A stretch of DNA of 64,000 bases from Casuarina equisetifolia (GCA_028551475.1 CM052357.1:27177745-27241744); one strand, 5' to 3'. Positions 49,099 through 62,399 are shown, counted from the stretch's first letter. Notes: a model not told the origin generated them from the sequence alone. A program made the numbers and translations.

Positions 49099-50468
49099 TA
49101 TTTACTAGATTCCAACAAATACGACAAAGGTGACCAGCAAACTTTGCCTTCTAGAGCCAGTCCAATCATCCAATGTTACTTTTCGATCCGATCCAACTTC
49201 AGAGCCGGCCCATTATTACGCAAGTGGCAGAGACCCACAAGGGCCCATGTAATAGTCAATCCATTGGAGGTCTCCTGAATGCATGACACGCAAGCGGGTA
49301 CCTCTTTTGCTGTGGCAAGCAACAACTGGAACATGCGCAGTGCCCAACACATCTAATCCACAAAACAAAAGAAGCCAACGTTAGATGTGACGGATGGAAT
49401 CCCAAGTCGGAGGCATGTCGGTGGGTTACTTTGACAGACGGGGGACTCTGTTACGCCTTGATTTCACCAACGGAGAAATGACAGTGACCTCAGCTGACAT
49501 AAGGGAAAGTCTACAACATTCCTGATGATCGTGGTCGTTCCTTTGGTTGCGTCGAAGCCAAGAGGAAAGAAGAAGATGATAAGAAAAAGCTAGAGGCTTT
49601 TGGATTAATAGCTCAGAGAAGGGTCTTCTGTCCAATCAGAGAATCGTGCGTGAGCGGAGGAGATCAGGACAACTAGCACCCCTGACAGCGTCAGGAATGA
49701 ATAAGAATCATGGTTTGGTCGGGCAACGTGTCCAGCCATCACGCCATTGTTTAGAATAATGAGTGAATAGTGTTAAAATGATTTGTTTAGCTCAATTATG
49801 CTCCTATCTGCTATTGCCTGAACATGTTACACTTACCCACTTCTCGGCCGAAAGAGATTTGAGTCCATCGTCTTGCTCAGAACACACAAGAGACTGAGCC
49901 CACTGCATTAACACCACTCCTCGCCATCTCTCTCCTTTGCTTTTTCCGGAAAGTCATCCAGTTTTGGATGCTTATCTGCTAAAGTGTTTCTGTTTTGGTC
50001 AGGGAACCTGATCTTTATTATTTAGCATGTATCTTTCTCTAATGTTCTTTCAAGCTTGATTGCATAGCTTTTGGATACCAGTTTTTCTGCGTTTAGTATC
50101 GAGCACCAGGTTTCTTACTTCTGGGGTCTTTCTGGGATTTTTGTACTGCTGGTGGGGTTATCTACGCACGAAGTTCTTGGGTTTCCGTGTTGAGGGTTCC
50201 TACTTTGTTTTCTTTCTTTTTCTTTACTGAACTTTTTCTTTCCTAATTACCAAGAAAAAATAAGCTTTTTCTTTTCTGCTTTTTGTCATTTTTGTCTTAG
50301 TTTATGTTTCGTGTTTCTGTGATTGTTTATTATCTCTTAGTTAAATGAAGATCTTCTTGCAAAGGAAGGAATAAACCTTTTTCAACACACAGGCTGCGTC
50401 AAATTTGAAGTCTTCGTTGGCGCATCTCTGCTTTCAGTAGTGTCCTCAACTTTGTTCCCCCTTCTCTT

Positions 50469-50472
<4 letters not shown>
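49099..50472. other. Promoter and leader region of the GH17 gene
   Basis: No coding exon recognised. Pyrimidine-rich leader-like sequence runs from about 49.9 kb to the start codon, so transcription probably starts near 49.85 kb. A leader intron is possible but I did not fix its ends. Confidence 0.5.

Positions 50473-50505
<33 letters not shown>
50473..50505. repeat. (CT)n microsatellite in the GH17 leader
   Basis: About sixteen CT dinucleotides on the sense strand, 137 bases before the ATG. CT-rich leaders are common in plant genes. Confidence 0.92.
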
Positions 50506-50509
<4 letters not shown>

Positions 50510-50641
50510 AGTTGCTGGAAAATCTACTCTAGTTTCCAACCCATAGTACCAACCCTTAGCTTTAAATTCAATATCTTGTCGTAAGACCCACATGGTTTTG
50601 AGTTGAATTAGAGCCTCCAAGTATTAACAGTATTGTGTATT

Positions 50642-53466
50642 ATGGGGTTGTTGAAGGGGGTGGGTTTTGCTGGGCTTCTTACAGCCATGGTGTTGCTATT
50701 TGCTGTGCTTCCAATGGCTTTTGTCGGTGGAATTGGAGTTAACTGGGGAACCCGATTAACGCACCCTCTGCCAGCAGGAACAGTGGTGAAGATGCTGAAG
50801 GACAACGGGTTTCAGAAGGTTAAGCTTTTCGATGCTGATTCCTCCATTTTGCGTGCTCTAAAGAGTTCAGGGATTCAGGTGATGGTGGGTATTCCGAATG
50901 ACATGCTTAATACTTTGGCTAATAGCCTGCAAGCAGCTGAGAATTGGGTTGCCAAGAATGTGTCAGCATATGTCTCTTCCAATGGTGTAGACATCAGGTA
51001 AATTCTTGCTCTTCTCTTCTGCAATTGCTCTGTCTTCATACATGTATAAATGAATTACTGTAACGCATCATAATAATCCAGAACGCCTGTTCGAGAAGAG
51101 GAAGTGTGATTTGTGAAAGAAAAATGTGTTTCTGATTTATCAAAAGGTGTGTTGTGGTCAGATTGCTAATACTTGCCTCTGCAGAAACAGGGGAATAACA
51201 GAGCACGACTTCACTAAGATAAAGACTTCATCTTCTACTTATCTTTCTGTTTCCTGTTTTTCCTGAAACCAATAGCCTAACCAAATTGCTTTGTTCAGGC
51301 GTTTATGGACATTGAGAACCTTGTAGATTAAAGCATATGTTTCTCACTGCACCGAAGTGCATTAGTCCTAATTTTCTAATGGCTGCCAATCATCCTGCTT
51401 ATTGTTTACTAAAATTTCATTTTTTTAACCACTTAATCATACAGAATTAGGTAGATTTAGCAGACAAATAAGCAAGTAAAGCATGGGTCATGTCTGACAC
51501 TGGTGGACTCTTTCCGTGGCTACATTTTATTAAATCACAGACACTGAACCCTATGAACTTTATCCAATAAGCTAGTTAGTTACACCCTGGGGGATATTAA
51601 TATAATCCATGCATGGTGAGCTCATCCTATAGTCCAACCTGTTCAACCTCAGATTCCTTTATCTGATGATATTTTATCTCCCCCTGATAGCTGGATGGAT
51701 ACCGGTTCCACTCTTTCTGCCATATTTTTCATGTGCCCTCAGATTGCTTCTTGTGCTGGCAAATCATCTGTACAACATTTTAGATATATCAAATGGGTGA
51801 ACATTTGAACCTCCGATGCGAATAATCCCACAGACTTCTTAACCCAACATATATAGTAGCTTTTACATCTAGGTTGTGCTGCAGAATATGGATCTATACT
51901 GTCAATAGGGACAGGTTCCTAAACAATCGCTCAGAAAGAAGGACATAATTGAACAATATTTGTGATTTTATGCAATCTTATCTATAATGATAAGATTTTC
52001 TTCCCTAGGTGATAATCTGGTGTCTGTGGTATAAGATACCATAAGTTATTATCTCTCCTTCCATCGCACCTGAAGCCATGACAATATATATGTGATGTCA
52101 CTTCACACCAATCTGCAACTTTAGTATTCCTTTTGCCTAGCGCAGCCAGGTACTGGATGCCTCAGATAGAGATGTATAAGAAGTTGTGTGGAACCCAAAA
52201 CTTTAGCCAAAACTTATAGCTTCAAAGCAAACATAGTAGCTTTCTAGACAGCTTTTACCAGAGTATTGAAGCATTAAGGAAGTCCTCCAACCTCTTTGTG
52301 GTTACTTTTGGTTCTTTTTTGTTAGATTTACCTTCCATACCTTCTCTTCTAGGTACGTTGCAGTTGGGAATGAACCATTCCTGGAAAGTTTCAACGGGAG
52401 CTTTGAAGGGGTAACTCTTCCGGCCATGGAAAATATCCAGGCAGCCCTTGTAAAAGCTGGTCTGAGCAGTCAGGTTAAAGTCACTGTCCCCCTAAACGCT
52501 GATGTATACGAGAGTGCAAACAATGTCCCTTCTCTGGGAGACTTTCGTGCAAACATCCATGACCTCATGATCCAAATCACCAAGTTCCTGAATGACAATG
52601 GTTCTCCTTTTACTGTAAACATCTACCCCTTTATCAGCCTTTATGATAATCCTGGTTTCCCTGTGGACTACGCATTCTTCAATGGCTATTCTTCTCCCAT
52701 AAATGATAATGGAAGAATCTATCAGGACATGTTCAGTGCAAACTACGATACTCTAATATGGACCTTACAGAAAAATGGCTTCCAGAACATGTCCATAATT
52801 GTTGGAGAAATCGGGTGGCCTACAGATGGAGATATAAACGGAAATCTACAGTATGCTCAGCGGTTCAACCAAGGTTTCATGGCTCGTTATCTGGCAGGGC
52901 AGGGAACCCCAATGAGAGCTGGCCCTTTAGATGCTTACCTATTCAGCCTCATAGATGAAGATGCCAAAAGCATTAAACCAGGAAACTTTGAACGCCATTG
53001 GGGGATTTTTTACTTTGATGGAACACCAAAATACCAGCTGAATCTCGCAGCCAACTCCAAGGGTTTAGTACCAGCAAGTAATGTGGAATATCTGGCCCGG
53101 AAATGGTGTGTTATGTCACCGTCGGCCAGTCTGGATGATCCACAAGTGGCACCGAGCGTCGGTTACGCCTGTCAAGAAGGGGATTGCACTAGTCTTGGAT
53201 ATGGAACCTCATGTAGCAATCTGGATGCTCGTCAGAATATCTCCTATGCATTCAACAGTTACTATCAGATACAGAATCAGCTCGACAGCGCCTGCAAGTT
53301 CCCAAACCTTTCAGTTGTCACCACCACAGACCCTTCTTTTGGAGAGTGCAAATTTAGGATCATGATCAAGTCGACCCAATCAGCGGCGAGTAGTAATGCA
53401 TCCCTTCAACTGCAGCCAGCCGGTTTGTTGCTGTTTCTGTTCTTGTTTATCTTTACAATTCTGTGA
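50642..53466 (+). CDS. Glucan endo-1,3-beta-glucosidase, GH17 with X8/CBM43 domain and GPI signal
   Basis: Two exons, 50642-50997 and 52353-53466, join as ag|g to give 489 residues; the single intron is 1355 bp. The order is a signal peptide (residues about 8-30, ending near AFVGG); GH17 barrel beginning IGVNWGTR; acid/base motif AVGNEPF with E126; nucleophile motif [10 protein letters not shown] with E271; [11 protein letters not shown] closing the barrel; an X8/CBM43 module from KWCVM (about 370) to the GECKF cysteine (about 455); and a hydrophobic tail preceded by a small-residue region, typical of GPI anchoring. The family hydrolyses beta-1,3-glucan (callose), with the X8 module binding it; GPI-anchored members act at the plasma membrane, wall or plasmodesmata. 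It resembles the Arabidopsis At4g31140/At5g58090 group (glucan endo-1,3-beta-glucosidase 5/6), from memory. No lesion seen. Confidence 0.95.
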
Positions 53467-54526
53467 TTTTTGCTGCTCTGTACAGTGGCTTCATTTTTTT
53501 TTATTGTTATATATAGACATAACAATTCAAGTTTAAGATCAAATGTTACGGTAAAAGTTTTCAACTTCTTGTGTTGGCCTTGTATGAAAGGTGTGTGCTG
53601 CGAGAAATGCTTTGACACCGAACCAGGTCGATTTCTGTCAATGGGATATCTTCTTGCTGGAAGTGAATCCTCCTTTAAATGGCTTGTGAAATGGAAGAAA
53701 GTCAAAAGTCACGATTTTTCTACCATTTTTCAGAGATCGAAATAGGTTTCGTTCCAATCCTTGAGTCCCTGTCACATCCGTCTATTTAGGCAATTTCTAA
53801 GAAACTGCAAGCTGAAAACATGCAGAATCAGGGAACGGGAAAAGAATTATGATGGTGCATTATAATGTCATTGAAACTCGATCTCAATACCTGAAAGTCA
53901 TTCTTGCATTGCTAAGAAAGTACCTAGGGGCATAGTGAATATGGTGTGAGAAATCAAAGGTAATATTTTAATCATTACATACATATAATTATCAGAGACA
54001 GACAGAAATACGAAGCGGTTTAACATCTAAAAATGGATGGCCCGAATGAACATGAATTATAGGCAGGCGAGACCGTCAATGGAGGCTGTCTTAAACCCAT
54101 GGTTGATATGTTCACAGGCAAGGCATTACACTTCGAGAATATGCACAAAGCAACAATGTTTTAGTTCTTATCATGCTTGGTTAGTGTCAAGGCCCCACTA
54201 ATCACTCTGCCTTTTTGAAGACATCCACAACCGAAGGAGTCGAGGTAGTCTAGGGAACATTATCGTGCTCTGTTTACCACTTTGCCTCACATGGTTTCTA
54301 TAAACTCCGTAAGAGTTGTTTGAAAGTTGTGATACAAGAGCATGTTCCTCCATTATCAACATGTTGTGGTCTAGAAGTTTGGCCACCAGGAGCACGTCGA
54401 CCAACCAAGTTTCAAGTGTTTGCATGTATCATGTTATGAATACTCATTTCTGCATTTAGAAGACTAATATATAAAATAAAATAAAATAAAATAAATGAAC
54501 GAACCAACCAGACCCATGATGTTGCA
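53467..54526. other. 3' flanks of the convergent GH17 and endonuclease V genes
   Basis: No exon recognised. An ataaa/aaaat repeat lies at 54473-54495, just past the endonuclease V stop. Open frames on both strands here have no family motif. Confidence 0.55.
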
Positions 54527-57500
54527 TCACTCTGAAATTCCCACTTGATGCTTCAGCAGGTATTCCCTTGACCTAATATCAGCCTGTCCGTAGGTAAAGA
54601 AAGTAAAGACTGAAATCAGATGCACTTCCATGCAACAGAACACTGAACATTGAAAAAGGATCAACATGTTGTATCTTCTGTAGATTCAACCAATGAAAGT
54701 AGTCACGGGGCATATGTGACAATGAAAACATCTTGCTAACATTCCCAGCAACCGACCATGTGTCACTGTAATAGATATAGATCAAGTTAATATGGAATTG
54801 AAATTTAGTTCTTTTTGGAATTAACCATTTGAAATTGGACGAGAGAATTCCACCAATCTTTACTTTATATTTGCTATCATCTAAGCCATCGATTACTGAA
54901 GAAGAAGACCTCAACATATTAGTAATCATGCGGTGCCCAATTACGAGAATAACCAGGTCTCGTACAACTTCTTTAGGAGCTAAAAGAAAGCCTCTGTTAG
55001 TAACTTGAACTATCAACATAGACAGCATGGAACACTACAATAGGCGAAGACTCATTCCTTGTTGGATTCAATGCAAAGACCATACGGCGTAAGAGGATCA
55101 GGCCACAATGCTTCCATTTAACAGATATGATAAATTTGGACACAATAGTAGGTTTAATGGATTAAATAAAAGGAACTGCACTGAAGCTTCGGAAATAACT
55201 CTAATTATTACCTGCCTGACAGGCTCTGGCACACGATACTTGCAAGTCATTTTAACAGTTCTGATGGCAGTATCAAGAGATAAGCGATGACCAACTGATA
55301 CAAATATAGGCTTCGAAGCCCACTCTGTAGACCTCATTGCCTATGAAAAAGAAAAGAGACTTGAATTACAAACTTTTAAATCAAAAATCAGGAACAAGAG
55401 TTATACCAACTCATAAAACAAACAAAATCAGCTTAGAATTTGATAATTTTCTCAATGGAACCAGGCATTCCATCTCAATAAATTAGCCCACTAAGAAGGA
55501 TTTGAACTATACTAACCTGGCCTTAAGAGAAATCTTGCATATATACACGCATGAAATAAGGGCAAAATGGGGGTATTTCCTCTATTAACTCAGGAAAGCC
55601 GGCTTTGTTATATGGGTGAGTGGCAAGCTGATCGACTGGAGGTTCATCGAACATATACTTTTCTGAATTCGTAAGGTATCTTATAGAAAAAGATGTGAAT
55701 TGAAACACGCGTGTCAGCCATTAAAATGTTTAAGGACAAATACCAAACGTGAACTTGCAAACAAGATTTTCTCTGTGCTGCAACAATCTTTTGTGGTCAA
55801 CTAACATTCATAACATATAACCCATTTGATGTCATAATCTCTATCCATTAAATGGAAAACTACTAGATTCCAATATTGCTTACAGGAAAGTAGATAGTCC
55901 CTTTCCATTAAATGACAAACTGCTAGATTTTTATATTGCTTAAAGGAAAGTAGGTAATATACAGTCCCTTACCACTCCCCAAACGTGTCCAGAGCATCCA
56001 GTCAAGGTGATAAAATCTTTGCTATAGTTTTCTTTGGCTTCAAGAAGTTCTCTTACTCCAGAATAGGTAAGGCCATCGACATGATGCAGCTGAGACAAAT
56101 AAGAGCATTGTCTAACTTAACCAAAAGAATAAGTAATCAAGGATCAAGCACTCAAGTCAAATGAGGATAGGCAAATTCAAGAATAACCATGATGATGAGT
56201 CGATGTCTACATTTATGTTAATTACAACAAGATACATCCATATACATGTATATGGAGCGTGGAACCTCAGTTAAGAGAAACGTTAGTTGGTAATTTGTAA
56301 TAAAGTCAGAACTCACTTTCTTTCCAATCCCAACTGTAGGGAGCTCAGCCAAAACACCTAGATGACAAGCCAAGCCAAACCCTACACAACAAAATTTATC
56401 ATTCAAAATTTCCTCTGGTTACAGCAAGCATAGGTGACTAAACATGAAATCAGTGGATTTTGCACAGCAATTACTTTTAATACATCCACAAAAAATCTAT
56501 CTTCTAAATTATGCGAACTGAACCAACAGATTTCAATCCATAAAACGATTTTGAACTTTAATCATTTCTATTCTGTATCTAGAGCAATAACCAAAGTTAA
56601 ATTAAAAAAAAAATCAGAAATAGGGGAGACTATTTCAGTTAACTCCTTTTCCAATATGGCATCAGGTCCTCCAACTACCAAGTGCTTTCAATAAAGCCTT
56701 TCTTCGCAATAGCGGAGAGTTTTGGAGACCAAATCACGCCTAACTACGTATGGTACAACTTTGCGTTTCAGAATATTTCTTCTAATATTTGGATTCAAAG
56801 AAGCACGTTCATAAATATGAAATAGATCGCAGAAAGCCAAATAAAAAGGTTTCAGTGCTTCGTGCATATCCCTATCTCATCCACAGAAGAAAGCCCTTCT
56901 TCTTTCTGCCACATTGTTGCTACCTATATAATCTTTTGTTTCAAAAAATGAAAGGGCACGGAATGAAGTACACCAATAGAACGAATTTGAGAACTCAGAC
57001 AACCAGTTCAAGTAACAGAAAGTTATAGGGAGCGCATTGTCTTTCTATAACATGGATTGTGCAGAAAAATATCAAATGTGCTAATTTTTTGTCAAAACTT
57101 TTGGAATTTTGTTACATGTACCTAAAGTTATAATCAGAGGGAACACAAGTCAGTCATTATCATATGATTTGGAAAGATAAAGGAACAAGGGGGGAAAAAA
57201 GAAAAAAAGGAAAGCAAGAAAGCATCATAGTCGCAAAATTTTTAAACCAATAAGTACACTGATCAATGACAACAAAATATCTTTTTTACAGACATAAACG
57301 AATAGTAAAACATTAGTGATCTCCCTTTAACGAGCACGTAGCTTACTAAGGTACATGCGTCCGTACATTATTAGGATTCTTTTGCAGAATAAAGTTGGGG
57401 GGGAAGTTATACATAGACAAGCATTTGTAAAGCTTCTTTAAATTACACGCACAAGGCTCAAGAAGAACATACTTGCCTCGAGGATGAAGTATTCCATTTC

Positions 57501-58200
57501 CATCAACCATCAGCAACTGATCATTGGAAAAGGCACAAATGTTACAAAATATAACTTGGCCTTTTACAGGGCATTATAACTTCAAATTAGCTTCAAGTTA
57601 TTAGGGGTTGCTTCAAAAATATATACAAGAAACAACCTGTGGGTAAAACACACCGGCATCGCTTTTCTTCATTTTCTGCAAAAGCTCTAGCAGAATCGGC
57701 GCCTGAGGAGCCAAAAACAGTCAAACGCATGAAAAAGTCAATCCACACTGCCATTTAAACAAACGAAGCGGATTGTGCTAAAAGAAAACCTCTCTGAAGG
57801 CCAGAAATCCAGGAACATATGGGATATCAAGGGTGACTAGAGAGTATTCCTCATAGACGACTTGTAGATTCTGAATGTCTAACACCACAAGTGTCCCACA
57901 AGCAACTGATGGATCCTCCTTTGCGAAGCTCACGTCTACCCCACCCACGTACCTCAACATCTCCCCACCTTCCTCTGTCGTTGATGGTAATTTCCATGGG
58001 AAATCATCCTCCGCGATAAGTCTTCTCTTGAGCACCTCTTGAGTCCTGTAAACCCCGGTTGATTATCCTCACATTACGCGATTAATTGGTAAAAATTTCG
58101 ATAAAATGGCATGATTTCGGGCTACGTACTCGATCCAATGCTTGTGGTCTTGTGAGGAAGGTAATGCATCTTCGGTCCCAGTTTGGGATAGTTTTTCCAT
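54527..58200 (-). CDS. ENDOV: Endonuclease V family protein, complete, 8 exons
   Basis: Exons (minus): 58200-58130, 58045-57790, 57702-57637, 57516-57477, 56381-56317, 56089-55973, 55340-55212, 54583-54527; 266 residues. All introns are GT-AG except the fourth, which has a GC donor (cgag|gcaagt) at 57476. Endonuclease V cleaves near deaminated adenine (inosine): bacterial enzymes act on DNA, while animal homologues prefer RNA. Active-site landmarks are GGVDVSF with D61, the PYVPGFLAFRE wedge and catalytic block with E109, and MVDGNG with D136. GFGLACHLG, GIGKK and the C-terminal VSVGHRLSL block with its His are also present. Substrate preference cannot be told from sequence. The start at 58200 agrees with the recalled length of AT4G31150, but the frame stays open upstream to an ATG at 58425. 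Confidence 0.95.
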
Positions 58201-59627
58201 ATCGGGATTAAGATTTTCCAAGCATCCAAACAGCGGGCTTGTGAGACATGCGATGCCAATTTGCAGTAGGCAGTACCCAGTGGAAAATCGGTTCACGGAA
58301 TCCTGGACTCCGGGATTCCAAGGAATGTGCCGTGTTCGGCAACGCGCGGAAGCACGGACTCTTCTACCGCAGGGAATTGGTCTACCGAATCGTCGATCAA
58401 AGTCGCGGGTGGGTGATAATACCATCCTTATCCGACCCGACGAAAATCTCGTAAAGGAAGGCCGAGCTTCCAGTATTCATAAAACGAAATAGTTCTCAAA
58501 ATATGAAAGACTTCTAAAGTATATAAGAATTTTAACAATTCAGTTGACAAAAATTTTAAGCATTCTTCGTGTCTTTTACTTAAGAATATAAAATAGTCAA
58601 AAGACCCAAACATAAAAACAATGTTGTGAGTCTTTATAATATGGTTTCAATACCTGACTTGAAATAAAATAAAAAATGCCAAAAGTAATTTTCAAAAACT
58701 AATCGAATAGACCTGAAGTCTTTTGTTTCATATGTTTACGTTTTTCCTTCTCTATTTTTAATCTCTTTGCAACCTTTGTCTTTGAAGAATTCGTCTTCTT
58801 TCAAAATAATCCATTACTTTTCTTACCCTTTGTCAAATAATCCAAAATTGCTTTTCTTTAAACCCATTTTCATTGGTAGGAACATTTGCTCTACTCTCTT
58901 TTCTATCTAAGTTTGTTTTACATTGTTTGTAAACCAAGACTAGTAGCAATAAGATTGTTGGGCTATATGATGTTATGCATCATATTTTGATGATGACAAA
59001 TAATCACTTGTGAGATTATTATGTTAATGTTCATTATCTAAATCAAATTCTCACAATATGTAAGTTAAATTATTATGATGTCATTTTAATGCTACGTAAA
59101 TGATCACTTATCTAATTGCAATACTATATGACCAAAGCACAAGACTCAACATGCAAGTATTGTTTTAAAGAATCTTAAAGCAAAAAAGAATTTCAAAACA
59201 TAAAACATAAACTATTTTTTGGTTCTCAAACACAAATGGTTATGTATTTATTTATTTAATACACACACCCAATTTACATACATGGGGTGTCAAACCCCAA
59301 CCAAATCGTATGATTGGGGTCCCACTAGCTTATCCCTTGAATTAGCTGGCTAATGACTCTAATCTACCAACGAAAACTTAAATTCCAAACATCATAAACA
59401 CTACCTATATGGTTTAAATGTATCATTGTTGTTATCATGAGATATTCTTGGATTTTTAATTTTTAAGTAATCAGAGGGTAATGGAATAAACTAAAATTAA
59501 GGATCAAGTTTGGCAATGTTCTTTTATAAACCTTCATAACTTGGTTTGCTAATTGGAGAGCATTAAACTAGAGTTGCTCATGGATTATTTTATTTTTTGC
59601 CATTGATATCGTGATTATTATGTTAGC
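58201..59627. other. Endonuclease V leader/promoter, then AT-rich DNA
   Basis: The segment to about 58.47 kb is GC-richer, with several overlapping open frames on both strands, and is probably leader and promoter. From 58.5 kb on it is AT-rich with no gene recognised. Confidence 0.5.
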
Positions 59628-60120
59628 AAAATCTAGTTTCTAAGGAATCTAGAAATCCAAGATCATACTTAGCCATCATAAAACATGAAACTTAACCAAG
59701 AAAGGGTTAGAAAGAACATGTTCTTGGTTCCATAACTTAAGTATACGTAGCTATCAACCTTCTTTATTCTCATATGGAGCACATGCTTAATGAAGTTGCT
59801 TTCAGAGTCATTAGAAAATCAAAAGGGTGAAAGAGATAGGTGTTGTTTTCATGTATATTCTACTTTGTTTGTGGTCCTTTTCTTCCTTTTATGCTTATGT
59901 CATGACAAACTTAAGCATGGATATCCTTTAATTAGATGGGTCCATAACAAAAAATGTGTCAATTCTTAGTCAAACAATGTCCACAAAGCCCATTTCAAGC
60001 CCAAAACTTTAAAGCCCGTTACTTGATTGTTCATATGCTTAATGTGACTTATATATGCAAAATTTAGAGTTAAGGAAAGGACTTATCCATATAATTTAGG
60101 TGCGACACAAATAAGCCTAA
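59628..60120. repeat. Direct repeat A, copy 1
   Basis: It matches 61742-62235 in the same orientation. Landmarks include agaaagggttaga, ggttccataactta, aaatcaaaagggtgaaa and ttttatgcttatg. Divergence is substantial, with small indels. Confidence 0.8.
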
Positions 60121-60214
60121 CTTGTTAAGACAATGCACTTTAATCAACCACGTCAATGCTACCTATTCCACATCAACCTCAGCTCACCATGTCAAGCACA
60201 AGGGCTAAGTCACC

Positions 60215-60570
60215 ATAGCCAATCCAAAAGATTGTCTCACCAAACTAGACAATCAATCAACTACCCCTGGTTATCGAGTCTTGACAATTAAGCACACTAG
60301 GAAAGAAAGATTTCAAATTACTCTTTTTTTACCATCAACCAAAACGGAAGCTCACTTAAGACAAGATATGGAAGAAATTCAAAAACCTTTCTCAATTCAA
60401 TCTCTTATGAAATCAAATCATAATTGTACCAAACTCCTTTTCATTTTCTACTAGCCTCAGTAATAGTATAAATTGAGGCTCATTTTACAAATTCATATCA
60501 TCGGGAATTACTTACAATATATTACAATTCTTATTTTCATTCTACTAGTATTTTATTCTTTAACTTGGTA
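60215..60570. repeat. Direct repeat B, copy 1
   Basis: It matches 61033-61392 in the same orientation. It runs from aatccaaaagattgtctcacc to tctactagtattttattctt. The two B copies bracket the gag remnant, in the way LTRs would. Confidence 0.8.
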
Positions 60571-60629
60571 TCCATTTTTTATCTACTGGCGAAAGCCACC
60601 ATTTTTTTTCGATCCAGGCCAATGGCACC

Positions 60630-61020
60630 CTCTAGTTCTTTTCTTGCTACTAATGCATTTACCATTGTTGCTATTCCCGCACCAGGGAACACCTCCATCC
60701 CTACTATTGGAGTCTGCTTGGAAGGCCAGAATAATCCTTTATTTTCAAGCAAGTGGACTACTCTCTATCTTAGATGGCTCTTACCTCTGTCTTAATGAAT
60801 ACGCCATTACCACTAACAAGAATGGTGCCATTTGTTAGGTTTCAAATCCCGCTTATAAAAAATGGCACATTTGGGATCAAACTGAGTTGGGTTGGATCTT
60901 GAAAACTTGTTCGAATAACATAGTCTAATTAGTCTCTCACCATGACCATGCTGCTAATGCATGGAAAGCCTTTGTAGCAAAGTTTGAGGCATAAAACTTT
61001 GCCCATGCTTCCTCCTTGCG
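60630..61020 (+). pseudogene. Copia-type gag remnant
   Basis: Frames read WKARIILYFQASGLLSILDG, then, beyond a stop and in another frame, NPAYKKWHIWDQTELGW and ANAWKAFVAKFEA. This is the usual order of the UBN2-type gag of plant copia elements (a WK...LLG(Y/F)(I/V)DG block, an NPAY..W..D block, then a W..L...F block). Several stops and at least one frameshift are present. No pol sequence follows. Confidence 0.7.
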
Positions 61021-61032
61021 TGTTTGCCTCTA

Positions 61033-61392
61033 GCTAATCCAAAAGATTGTCTCACCAAACTAGAGAATCAATCAACTACCCTTGCTCATCAATTCTTAGC
61101 AATTAAACACTCTAAGAAAGAAGGAATTCAAAATTCAAATCACTCTTTTTCTTACCATTAACCAAAATGAAAGCTCACTCAAGACAAGATGTGGGAGAAA
61201 TTCAAAAACCTCTCTTAATTCGATCTTTCATGAAATCGAATCATAATTGTACCAAACTCATTTTCATTTTCTATTAGCCTTAATAACACTATGAATTAAG
61301 GCTTACTGTATAAACCTATATCATCAGGAATTACTTAGAATATATTACAATTCTTATTTCCATTCTACTAGTATTTTATTCTTTAACTTAAC
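61033..61392. repeat. Direct repeat B, copy 2
   Basis: Second copy of 60215-60570. It is followed directly by repeat C. Confidence 0.8.
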
Positions 61393-61399
61393 TCACCAA

Positions 61400-61545
61400 A
61401 GTCCTATTAGGTAAATACTCGCTTACATTAATACCTCTATATTTGTGACAGATGAGAACTTTTATGTCACCTAAATAGATACGTTAATATATTTTAGTAA
61501 AAGATGTCTATAATGACCATTGATATAAGCCCACATACTATTAGG
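61400..61545. repeat. Direct repeat C, copy 1
   Basis: It matches 62242-62385 in the same orientation. Landmarks are attaggtaaa, tatttgtgaca, atgtcacctaaata and accattgatataagcccat. Confidence 0.8.
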
Positions 61546-61741
61546 CTATGAAAATAGTCTAATAATCTCTCACTTAGGCTATAACATGCTACAAGTTCTA
61601 CTTGCACAATGAAAGAAGTTGTCAATGTATGTTTTGTACTTTTTCACAAAACTGTCTCACTTACTAATAGGAAAACATAACTAGATGTTGACTTCAAATC
61701 ATCTTTATAGAATGCATAGTCTAAATTTAATACCAATTGTA

Positions 61742-62235
61742 GCAAATATTTAGTCTCCAAAAAGTCCAAAATTCTCAAAAAACACTTAGTTATCAAAGCA
61801 TGAAACCTACATAGAAAGGGTTAGAACAAACCTATTTTTGGCTCCATAACTTAGGTATATATAGCTATCAATCTTTCGTATTTCCTTTTGGAGCACAGCT
61901 TAATAGGGTTGTTTTCAAAGTCACTGAAAAATCAAAAGGGTGAAAAAGATAGGTGTTATTTTTATGCATGTTCCACTTTGTTCATGGTGCTTCTTTTCAT
62001 TTTATGCTTATGTTGTGATCAACTTAAGCATGATTATCCTTTAGTAAGATGGGTCTAGAACCGTACATGTGTCAATCTTTAGTTAAATAGCGCCCACAAA
62101 GCCATTTCAAGCCTAAAACTTTAAGGCCCATTACTTGATTATTCATATGCTTAATGTAACTTATATGTGCATAAATTAGAACTAGAGAAAAGACTTAGCT
62201 ATACAATTTATGTGCTACATAGATAAGCTTGATTC
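61742..62235. repeat. Direct repeat A, copy 2
   Basis: Second copy of 59628-60120, displaced by about 2.1 kb. It is followed directly by the second C copy. Confidence 0.8.
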
Positions 62236-62241
62236 ATCATA

Positions 62242-62385
62242 GTTTTATTAGGTAAACACCAACTTATACTAATACCTCCATATTTGTGACAAATGAGAAC
62301 TTTATGTCACCTAAATAAATACATTAATATATCTTAGTAGGAAATGTTTATAACGACCATTGATATAAGCCCATATACAATAAGT
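62242..62385. repeat. Direct repeat C, copy 2
   Basis: Second copy of 61400-61545. Its right edge meets the end of the kinesin remnant, where taactttgcttt occurs at both about 62383 and 62456. Confidence 0.78.
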
Positions 62386-62399
62386 AACTTTGCTTTACC

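Noticed and set aside
53470..53745. Frames on both strands just after the GH17 stop
   Set aside because: They lie in the expected 3' UTR and have no homology I recognise.
54579..55028. 149-codon minus-strand frame in the last intron of endonuclease V
   Set aside because: It is bounded by good splice sites that join flanking exons in phase; its first residues overlap only intron sequence.
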